DNA of 64,000 bases. Source: Andrena cerasifolii. Its lineage: Eukaryota; Arthropoda; Insecta; Hymenoptera; Andrenidae. The stretch covers positions 3,038,001-3,102,000 of the forward strand of contig NC_135121.1 of assembly GCF_050908995.1 (NCBI RefSeq), written 5' to 3'. The position numbers were made by a program, and so were the translations under genes. The notes under the pieces are model-generated. The model did no database searches. It was not told the origin of the DNA and was given only the letters and a program-made list of their open reading frames with translations. Shown piece after piece: positions 11,101 through 23,100 of this stretch. Every line of letters starts with the position of its first letter. The first letter of the stretch is position 1.

Positions 11101-14100
11101 ATCATCCTCGAAGTAGTCGTGTATTGGATTATCGCATTTTTTAAAAACTTTTAAAAAAATGTCGCCATCCTGATTAGCTTCCGCCTCATAAAGTTCTGCA
11201 CATCGAATTTCTTCGGTTTGAACCGCAACATTTCGACAGGCCACATACATTTTCGGGCTGGATGAATGGATAACTGCCGCAGCAGCGGTGATCGTAGCGG
11301 TAGCCGGACGTTTCAAATTCATGGGCAATGACATAATCTGAAACCGAGTTTTCTTATAATTCTCAAAGTTACTAACACAACGATTCACTAAAATATGATA
11401 ATGGAAACTTACGGTATTAATCGATTGCATTTCCATGCGTTGAACGATTGATAATATCCTTCAAAAGCAATCTTCTTCAAAGCAATTTCACGTAACACAA
11501 AAAAATGCAAAAAGTGTTTCAAAGAACTGTCAAAGAGACTGCACGTTGACCACGATTTGAAGACAACTGGTCTCGCTGCATCTCCAAGCTGCCACATGTG
11601 GGCCCATGCCTAAAGTTGCATAGCTTTGCAAAGTAGGATGCCTTTGTTCTTCGCCATCTTCATCACAGACCACCTGCATTTTCGCTGACCATCCTCACCT
11701 TCTATACATATTCGAATTATTCACTGACCATCCTCAGAGCGCACTTATCATATCCTTCGAATTCTTCTCCCTTCTTCTTTGCACACATCATTCGATTAGG
11801 TCACACCACTTTTGATCGCGTATCGAACGTGTATTGGACGTCTATTGAACCACTTTCAACGCCTAACGTACCACTTTCAACGTCTATCGTACCACTTTCA
11901 ACGTCATTCGTACCACTCTAAACGTGTATCAAACGTGTATTGGACCACTTTCAACGTCTATCGTACCACTCTGAACATGTATCGAACGGCTTTGAATGGA
12001 TATCCAACGGGTTTTGAACGGTTTTGAACGGCTTTCAACGTGAATCGAACGGGTACTGAACGGCTTTCAACATGTGCCGAACGGGTATCAAACGGGTCCT
12101 GAACGGGTATTGAACGGTTTTGAACGGCTTTCAACGTGTACCGAACGGGTATCGAACGGGTATTGAACTGGTATCGAACGGGTTTTGAACGGCTTTCAAC
12201 GTGAATCGAACGGGTACTGAACGGTTTTCGACGTGAATCGAACGGACGTCTATCAAACGTGTATTGGACCACTTTCAACGTCTATCGTACCACTTTCAAC
12301 GCCTAACGTACCACTCTGAATGTCTATCAAACGTCTATTGTACCACTTTCAACATCTATCGTACCACTTTCAACGCCTAACGTACCACTCTGAACGTGTA
12401 TCGAACGTCTATCGTACCACTTTCAACGCCTAACGTACCACTCTGAACGTCTATCAAACGTCTATCGTACCGCTTTCAACGCCTAACGTACCACTCTGAA
12501 CATCTATCAAACGTCTATCATACGTGTATGGTTACCGCTTTGATCATGAATCGTACTACTTCTACATAATAATTACAACTATTTTCTTAATCTAGCGTGC
12601 ATGCAGGAGGTTGGTGGTTGAGGAGGGTGAAGCAAAACAGTTATGCATTAAAAATTTATTATATTTTATTTGTGTATTTCCCTCTGGCGTTTAGATCACC
12701 AGTTGAATATTTTTAAATACATTTTGCATGGCACAGTGCTTTGCGTGTCAGCCTCATCGCAGAGTATTAACTACATTTAGCTTATTTAGGGATTTGATAT
12801 CCTCGTAGTCAATGTCCAGCGTCTCGATGATCACGTCCACTCTCGTATTTTCATCGAGGAAATCCACGAGCCACTCGCAGCAATTCCTATTTCAATTGCT
12901 CTGCAAATTATGCCATACTATACTATTCTTTGTTATATTATATTAAACTACTTTGATTTATATTTTATTTATTTACATTCTACTTAACCTTAAGAAGGTG
13001 ACAGGTTCTCAAAACAGTTGACAAACATCATTTGCAATTTAAATTTACGGAACTTAAGAATTCTAATGAAAATAATAAAAATCGTTTTTTTCTATTTCTT
13101 GGAATATCATAAAATATTTTACATTAGTTTCCACTTTGCTTACATCTTAAAATTTCAGTACTTGTCGTATGGCAAGGAAAGTATTCCTTTTATATAAAAT
13201 GCAGTTAAAAATACGGTGTATTATTTACATAACAAGTTTCTTGTTTATAAATTATACTTTACACGTCGTCGCAACATTTAAAAGCAACGGAGATTTACTT
13301 TCTGAACTTATTTGTAAAGTGCTCCCTGCATTTTATCACAGACATGATTGTGAAATTAATTCATCGTGCACGCGTTGTCGTAGAGTTTACGGCGTAGACA
13401 CAAAATAATACCAATAATCATAATGTATTTAAGTCTCTTTGAATTTCTACGAACGTTTTACCTTTCGTCTCTGGCGTAATGCGAAACAGAATTAGTGTGC
13501 AAGCTGCAACGACTACAGAGTACGCTAAAAATGGTAGTGAGTGACCATAGTTCAAATTTATAGCTACCCATATGTAAAGTTTGGTCGCTATAGTACCTAA
13601 CACCCCACCAATTACACCTACGAGACACGTGCCCATCGCTTTGACCTCGGTAGCAGAGATTTCTGACATTAGGATGATCTGTAAAGAGACCAATCCGCAA
13701 TTGAAAGTGAAAATCAATATTATGGAAGCTAGAAGTAGTGCCCAAGTGTACATCTGTACGTTCAAATTCAAGTATTCCTCCGCGTAAAAGAAAACACCAA
13801 TCATGAGATCACAAATAGCTGCTGTAATACCCGACGCGAGAATAAATGGCTTACGGCCAAGTTTGTCGACCAAAAATGTAGTTAGAAAGGAGGAGACCAC
13901 TTGCGTTACACCGATAACAATATTCATCGAATAGTCAGACATCAAATTGCTGGTTGATTTGAAGATGAGCTGACCGTATATGAGAATTGTAAAGAAACCA
14001 CCGAAATTGTGCGTCACGGTAAACAGCAGTATAATAATAAGGGCACGTAAATTTCCACGCGATGCAAACATGTCCTTCAGAGTTCCACTCTTTACCACGT

Positions 14101-17100
14101 CTTTCTCTGTTTTCGATAGGGAGTCAACCATCGTTTGCAATTCTTCAGAAACGTCGGCTTTCCCTCTTAGTTTTTCCAAAACGTCTTCCGCTTCGTCCAC
14201 TCTATTTCTCATTATCAGGAAGTACGGTGACTCGGGCATAAAACAACAGGCGATTGCGAAAGCAATGTTGACGACCAAGAAAATTCCAGCCATCAGAGAT
14301 AACGAGAGATGCGGGGCAACTATGAACGTCACAAGAATGCCGGTATTGTATATAATGCCTACCAAAGATGATGCAGCACCACGTGTCGCTGGTGACGATA
14401 TCTCGCCTATGTACATTGGGAGAAAGCAAATAAATATTCCTAATGCTAGCCCTGCCAGAAGTCTTGCCGCGTACAATTCCTATAAAAAAAACAAGCGTAT
14501 GAATTAGCGATTGTAGCTGATAAGGAAATTTGGATAAATGAAAGTAATTTATCGAATTGAAATTTAGTTAAAAATTTATATGGTAACTGTAAAAGTAAAC
14601 TACTATTTGTAAAATACAATTTTTAGTCTATGGTAAACAAAACATATGGGTCATTCCACGCCAAATTGACCACTTTTTTCCCTTGATATCTGGAAATTTG
14701 TTTTAAACGGAATATGATGTAGTCCTCGTTAAGTTATGGGGGATTTAAGTCATTGTTTTGCCGATTTCGAATTTGTTTAAAAATTACAAGGTTTTGAATT
14801 TTTCGATTTTTGATTTTGACGATGACATGACTGTTTTCAGCACAAATCTGATGAAGATTACTGTTTTCAACATGCAACAGTTTCGACCGCTTTCTTACTT
14901 GCTACCCTTAACGCCGTCATTCGAAATGATCATATTATCCTCTCCTGTTGAAAGGAGCCCACAACTGACTACGACGTTGAATATGAGCGGTAACACCTAA
15001 ATGATGCAGTACCACGCCATGTAGCCTTATTTTATAGAGAACACTTCAGCGAATATGGTAGTATTTTAGGGGTATTTTAAAAATCGTGTCTACGAGCCGA
15101 AATTTGCAAAATAAAACTTTGTTTATAATTCTCATTATTGTGAAAATGATTTTTCAACCTGAAAAAAATTATTCAAGAAGGTCGATTCTTCTCGATTAAA
15201 ATAAAAAGGAATCGAGTAAATACGATAAATAGTTCCCCAGATAAAAAATCATCTGTAGGGTGACCTGTCCAGTGAATGAACGTTGTTCATGTAATACGAA
15301 AAATTAACGCCTATTTTTCTTTTTATTTTCTTTTTACTCATAACTTATACGGCGTTAATTCCGTTTATTCAATATTTGTCCTCACTGCCGTTCATTCATT
15401 GGCAAAAGTGTACATTTCTTACGTTACCATTGAATGAACAGCTTACCCGGTCTTTTTTTCTTTTGACACTTTCGCCGCGAGTGTGGAGATTAGGTTAACC
15501 CACCCTAAAAACCAAATTTCAACTACAGTAAATCCTCGTTACCAGCCCTACGAACGGGGCTGGCGGCGGGCTGCTAACGCGTTGTGGACACTATTCCGCG
15601 CGACCAATGGCGCGATTGAGAAAACCCAATGAGCGAGCGAGAGGAAACGAAAGAGTCGACGGCAATTTCGTATCGACTCTTTGTCTAATCCTTTGCCAGA
15701 CTTTTAATGAAAGTTATAACTATCAAATATTGTCTGACTTTAAGTAATAAAACAGCTCGCTTATAACAATAACATTCAGAGGATTAAATAACGACTTTTG
15801 AATACTAATTTTAAAAGACATGCAGCTTAAGTGTTAATTCCCTGGGCAGGTCACCCTACAACTCATTTTCATGAAAATGGACAAAAATCGTGAAATCAAA
15901 TTAAACCACCCATAATTTCCCAAGGACTACATCATATTCCATTTGGAACAAAGTCTCAGCCATCGACGGAAAAAAAATGATCGATTAGGGGTGGAATGAC
16001 CCATACAGAATAAAATGACTACAGAGACACTCCAAACCAAATTAATCTCATGAATTTTGATGAAATTTAAACATGATATTAGTGCGCGTTAAAAAGGAGT
16101 ATACATTTGTTTTACAATATTACACCCAAGTTATGCAATGTGTGCCTATTCGTGCGAAAACATTCTGTATAAATATATTTGTATCTCGAGCCCCATTCAT
16201 TTTAACACTTAGAATTAGGTAGGTTGTTGACAAGAATGAACAATTGCTGTGCCCTGACCAAAGGGTACTATGTAAACGGCTATGAAATCTGTCTATTTCA
16301 TTAGTAGACTATTTCATTAAGATACTCAACCGCCCGTAATAACGGCTCATATACAGTAGCGGACAAAACAGTTACCACTTTTCCGATCCACTCTACTTCT
16401 ATTACTTATTAACATCAACCCAAAACTGCAGCATGTGCCCTATGTAGGTATATATTCTGGTAGAGAATTGAAAGCTGTATAAAACCCAGCTAACGGGGAA
16501 TTTATTTAATTAACAAACAAAACAATACATAACATTAAACAAGACTATACACGTTTAAAGCCCCCACAAAATATTAGCGTCGAATCGAGGGATCGTAACA
16601 CGAAGGCCTACATCCCCATTGGTTGTAAGAATATAAGACTGAATTATTCCGTAGATGTAAACTTATATACAAAAAATGACGCGTAAGCTCAGACGGTGCT
16701 CCTCGAGAAATTTTCTGGTCCTCCGAGGGAGCGCGGGGGAGCGCGGCGGAGAGAAACGTGGGCGCGGGGCCTGCGGGGAGAGGAAGATCGGGTGCGCGCG
16801 CACGAGCCGCGGAGTGGGGGAAGCCGTAATCGTGGAGGGGATCAGTCCGGGCCGACCCGCAGGCCCCGCGCCAACGTTTCTCTCCGCCGCGCTCCCCCGC
16901 GCTCCCTCGGAGGACCAGAAAGTTTCTCGAGGAGCACCGTCTGAGCTTACGCGTCATTTTTTGTATATAAGTTTACATCTACGGAATAATTCAGTCTTAT
17001 ATTCTTACAACCAATGGGGATGTAGGCCTTCGTGTTACGATCCCTCGATTCGACGCTAATATTTTGTGGGGGCTTTAAACGTGTATAGTCTTGTTTAATG

Positions 17101-20100
17101 TTATGTATTGTTTTGTTTGTTAATTAAATAAATTCCCCGTTAGCTGGGTTTTATACAGCTTTCAATTCTCTACCAGAATATATACCTACATAGGGCACAT
17201 GCTGCAGTTTTGGGTTGATGTTAATAAGTAATAGAAGTAGAGTGGATCGGAAAAGTGGTAACTGTTTTGTCCGCTACTGTATATGAGCCGTTATTACGGG
17301 CGGTTGAGTATCTTAATGAAATAGTCTACTAATGAAATAGACAGATTTCATAGCCGTTTACATAGTACCCTTTGGTCAGGGCACAGCAATTGTTCATTCT
17401 TGTCAACAACCTACCTAATTCTAAGTGTTAAAATGAATGGGGCTCGAGATACAAATATATTTATACAGAATGTTTTCGCACGAATAGGCACACATTGCAT
17501 AACTTGGGTGTAATATTGTAAAACAAATGTATACTCCTTTTTAACGCGCACTAATATCATGTTTAAATTTCATCAAAATTCATGAGATTAATTTGGTTTG
17601 GAGTGTCTCTGTAGTCATTTTATTCTGTATGGGTCATTCCACCCCTAATCGATCATTTTTTTTCCGTCGATGGCTGAGACTTTGTTCCAAATGGAATATG
17701 ATGTAGTCCTTGGGAAATTATGGGTGGTTTAATTTGATTTCACGATTTTTGTCCATTTTCATGAAAATGAGTTGTAGGGTGACCTGCCCAGGGAATTAAC
17801 ACTTAAGCTGCATGTCTTTTAAAATTAGTATTCAAAAGTCGTTATTTAATCCTCTGAATGTTATTGTTATAAGCGAGCTGTTTTATTACTTAAAGTCAGA
17901 CAATATTTGATAGTTATAACTTTCATTAAAAGTCTGGCAAAGGATTAGACAAAGAGTCGATACGAAATTGCCGTCGACTCTTTCGTTTCCTCTCGCTCGC
18001 TCATTGGGTTTTCTCAATCGCGCCATTGGTCGCGCGGAATAGTGTCCACAACGCGTTAGCAGCCCGCCGCCAGCCCCGTTCGTAGGGCTGGTAACGAGGA
18101 TTTACTGTAGTTGAAATTTGGTTTTTAGGGTGGGTTAACCTAATCTCCACACTCGCGGCGAAAGTGTCAAAAGAAAAAAAGACCGGGTAAGCTGTTCATT
18201 CAATGGTAACGTAAGAAATGTACACTTTTGCCAATGAATGAACGGCAGTGAGGACAAATATTGAATAAACGGAATTAACGCCGTATAAGTTATGAGTAAA
18301 AAGAAAATAAAAAGAAAAATAGGCGTTAATTTTTCGTATTACATGAACAACGTTCATTCACTGGACAGGTCACCCTACAGATGATTTTTTATCTGGGGAA
18401 CTATTTATCGTATTTACTCGATTCCTTTTTATTTTAATCGAGAAGAATCGACCTTCTTGAATAATTTTTTTCAGGTTGAAAAATCATTTTCACAATAATG
18501 AGAATTATAAACAAAGTTTTATTTTGCAAATTTCGGCTCGTAGACACGATTTTTAAAATACCCCTAAAATACTACCATATTCGCTGAAGTGTTCTCTATA
18601 AAATAAGGCTACATGGCGTGGTACTGCATCATTTAGGTGTTACCGCTCATATTCAACGTCGTAGTCAGTTGTGGGCTCCTTTCAACAGGAGAGGATAATA
18701 TGATCATTTCGAATGACGGCGTTAAGGGTAGCAAGTAAGAAAGCGGTCGAAACTGTTGCATGTTGAAAACAGTAATCTTCATCAGATTTGTGCTGAAAAC
18801 AGTCATGTCATCGTCAAAATCAAAAATCGAAAAATTCAAAACCTTGTAATTTTTAAACAAATTCGAAATCGGCAAAACAATGACTTAAATCCCCCATAAC
18901 TTAACGAGGACTACATCATATTCCGTTTAAAACAAATTTCCAGATATCAAGGGAAAAAAGTGGTCAATTTGGCGTGGAATGACCCATATGTTTTGTTTAC
19001 CATAGACTAAAAATTGTATTTTACAAATAGTAGTTTACTTTTACAGTTACCATATAAATTTTTAACTAAATTTCAATTCGATAAATTACTTTCATTTATC
19101 CAAATTTCCTTATCAGCTACAATCGCTAATTCATACGCTTGTTTTTTTTATAGGAATTGTACGCGGCAAGACTTCTGGCAGGGCTAGCATTAGGAATATT
19201 TATTTGCTTTCTCCCAATGTACATAGGCGAGATATCGTCACCAGCGACACGTGGTGCTGCATCATCTTTGGTAGGCATTATATACAATACCGGCATTCTT
19301 GTGACGTTCATAGTTGCCCCGCATCTCTCGTTATCTCTGATGGCTGGAATTTTCTTGGTCGTCAACATTGCTTTCGCAATCGCCTGTTGTTTTATGCCCG
19401 AGTCACCGTACTTCCTGATAATGAGAAATAGAGTGGACGAAGCGGAAGACGTTTTGGAAAAACTAAGAGGGAAAGCCGACGTTTCTGAAGAATTGCAAAC
19501 GATGGTTGACTCCCTATCGAAAACAGAGAAAGACGTGGTAAAGAGTGGAACTCTGAAGGACATGTTTGCATCGCGTGGAAATTTACGTGCCCTTATTATT
19601 ATACTGCTGTTTACCGTGACGCACAATTTCGGTGGTTTCTTTACAATTCTCATATACGGTCAGCTCATCTTCAAATCAACCAGCAATTTGATGTCTGACT
19701 ATTCGATGAATATTGTTATCGGTGTAACGCAAGTGGTCTCCTCCTTTCTAACTACATTTTTGGTCGACAAACTTGGCCGTAAGCCATTTATTCTCGCGTC
19801 GGGTATTACAGCAGCTATTTGTGATCTCATGATTGGTGTTTTCTTTTACGCGGAGGAATACTTGAATTTGAACGTACAGATGTACACTTGGGCACTACTT
19901 CTAGCTTCCATAATATTGATTTTCACTTTCAATTGCGGATTGGTCTCTTTACAGATCATCCTAATGTCAGAAATCTCTGCTACCGAGGTCAAAGCGATGG
20001 GCACGTGTCTCGTAGGTGTAATTGGTGGGGTGTTAGGTACTATAGCGACCAAACTTTACATATGGGTAGCTATAAATTTGAACTATGGTCACTCACTACC

Positions 20101-23100
20101 ATTTTTAGCGTACTCTGTAGTCGTTGCAGCTTGCACACTAATTCTGTTTCGCATTACGCCAGAGACGAAAGGTAAAACGTTCGTAGAAATTCAAAGAGAC
20201 TTAAATACATTATGATTATTGGTATTATTTTGTGTCTACGCCGTAAACTCTACGACAACGCGTGCACGATGAATTAATTTCACAATCATGTCTGTGATAA
20301 AATGCAGGGAGCACTTTACAAATAAGTTCAGAAAGTAAATCTCCGTTGCTTTTAAATGTTGCGACGACGTGTAAAGTATAATTTATAAACAAGAAACTTG
20401 TTATGTAAATAATACACCGTATTTTTAACTGCATTTTATATAAAAGGAATACTTTCCTTGCCATACGACAAGTACTGAAATTTTAAGATGTAAGCAAAGT
20501 GGAAACTAATGTAAAATATTTGATGATATTCCAAGAAATAGAAAAAAACGATTTTTATTATTTTCATTAGAATTCTTAAGTTCCGTAAATTTAAATTGCA
20601 AATGATGTTTGTCAACTGTTTTGAGAACCTGTCACCTTCTTAAGGTTAAGTAGAATGTAAATAAATAAAATATAAATCAAAGTAGTTTAATATAATATAA
20701 CAAAGAATAGTATAGTATGGCATAATTTGCAGAGCAATTGAAATAGGAATTGCTGCGAGTGGCTCGTGGATTTCCTCGATGAAAATACGAGAGTGGACGT
20801 GATCATCGAGACGCTGGACATTGACTACGAGGATATCAAATCCCTAAATAAGCTAAATGTAGTTAATACTCTGCGATGAGGCTGACACGCAAAGCACTGT
20901 GCCATGCAAAATGTATTTAAAAATATTCAACTGGTGATCTAAACGCCAGAGGGAAATACACAAATAAAATATAATAAATTTTTAATGCATAACTGTTTTG
21001 CTTCACCCTCCTCAACCACCAACCTCCTGCATGCACGCTAGATTAAGAAAATAGTTGTAATTATTATGTAGAAGTAGTACGATTCATGATCAAAGCGGTA
21101 ACCATACACGTATGATAGACGTTTGATAGATGTTCAGAGTGGTACGTTAGGCGTTGAAAGCGGTACGATAGACGTTTGATAGACGTTCAGAGTGGTACGT
21201 TAGGCGTTGAAAGTGGTACGATAGACGTTCGATACACGTTCAGAGTGGTACGTTAGGCGTTGAAAGTGGTACGATAGATGTTGAAAGTGGTACAATAGAC
21301 GTTTGATAGACATTCAGAGTGGTACGTTAGGCGTTGAAAGTGGTACGATAGACGTTGAAAGTGGTCCAATACACGTTTGATAGACGTCCGTTCGATTCAC
21401 GTCGAAAACCGTTCAGTACCCGTTCGATTCACGTTGAAAGCCGTTCAAAACCCGTTCGATACCAGTTCAATACCCGTTCGATACCCGTTTGGTACACGTT
21501 GAAAGCCGTTCAAAACCGTTCAATATCCGTTCAGGACCCGTTTGATACCCGTTCGGCACATGTTGAAAGCCGTTCAGTACCCGTTCGATTCACGTTGAAA
21601 GCCGTTCAAAACCGTTCAAAACCCGTTGGATATCCATTCAAAGCCGTTCGATACATGTTCAGAGTGGTACGATAGACGTTGAAAGTGGTCCAATACACGT
21701 TTGATACACGTTTAGAGTGGTACGAATGACGTTGAAAGTGGTTCAATAGACGTCCAATACACGTTCGATACGCGATCAAAAGTGGTGTGACCTAATCGAA
21801 TGATGTGTCCAAAGAAGAAGGGAGAAGAATTCGAAGGATATGATAAGTGCGCTCTGAGGATGGTCAGTGAATAATTCGAATATGTATAGAAGGTGAGGAT
21901 GGTCAGCGAAAATGCAGGTGGTCTGTGATGAAGATGGCGAAGAACAAAGGCATCCTACTTTGCAAAGCTATGCAACTTTAGGCATGGGCCCACATGTGGC
22001 AGCTTGGAGATGCAGCGAGACCAGTTGTCTTCAAATCGTGGTCAACGTGCAGTCTCTTTGACAGTTCTTTGAAACACTTTTTGCATTTTTTTGTGTTACG
22101 TGAAATTGCTTTGAAGAAGATTGCTTTTGAAGGATATTATCAATCGTTCAACGCATGGAAATGCAATCGATTAATACCGTAAGTTTCCATTATCATATTT
22201 TAGTGAATCGTTGTGTTAGTAACTTTGAGAATTATAAGAAAACTCGGTTTCAGATTATGTCATTGCCCATGAATTTGAAACGTCCGGCTACCGCTACGAT
22301 CACCGCTGCTGCGGCAGTTATCCATTCATCCAGCCCGAAAATGTATGTGGCCTGTCGAAATGTTGCGGTTCAAACCGAAGAAATTCGATGTGCAGAACTT
22401 TATGAGGCGGAAGCTAATCAGGATGGCGACATTTTTTTAAAAGTTTTTAAAAAATGCGATAATCCAATACACGACTACTTCGAGGATGATGAGGAATATT
22501 GGATGCATCGATATGAACAACAAACGTTTTTACGCGATTTCGATGATGATGATAATGTACAAATAACTATATCTCGGAATAATCATGAGTATCATCCAAA
22601 GAGTGTGGTTTGGCGAAACGTCAAAGCGGAAAATATTGATTTTGATACGTATAGGAATAAAGTATCGGGGCTTCGGGCTAGTGTTGTTGCAGTTCAAACT
22701 GACCCTGTGCAAGTTCCTATGGATTTACCATTAACTAATCTATTTGCTGATGATGTGATCGAGTGGGATAATTAAGCCAAATAAATTTTAATTATATTTT
22801 TTATATTCTATATTATTCCTTCATGTTATTCTTTCATATTATTATTTGTAACAATATATATATTTCTTAAACATATATTATTTCTCAATTTTATTTACCT
22901 GTGTTCCTCCTCCCACGGCCTAATTTTTAAGATTCGCCGTTTCAATAATTATTATTTCTCTGCGTTGGGAAAAAAGGGGCGTGATTATCCACTGACTGCA
23001 ACAGCTTATAAACGTCTAACTATAGGAATTCGCATTGGTATGGATTTGTGTCACGTTGAGATCGCCATAGCCGACAATAAAGGCAGCGAGTTAAGCTTTT

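Noticed and set aside
11958..12278. 106-residue frame in the minisatellite
   Set aside because: The 21-bp unit is a multiple of three, so frames stay open automatically; the 7-residue period is only the DNA repeat.
13169..13408. 79-residue frame with a hydrophobic start and several Cys, opposite the Tret1 3' end (mirror 20225-20464)
   Set aside because: It could be a small secreted peptide, but it lies antisense in what should be the Tret1 3' flank. It has no regulatory support, and its duplication carries no weight because the arms are identical.
14758..15000. 80-residue frame inside the TGGGTCATTCCA MITE
   Set aside because: It has no motif, and the element is a non-coding MITE.
16574..17059. 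127-residue GC-rich frames on both strands at the palindrome centre
   Set aside because: They are mirror images of the same foldback sequence with biased composition and no protein resemblance.
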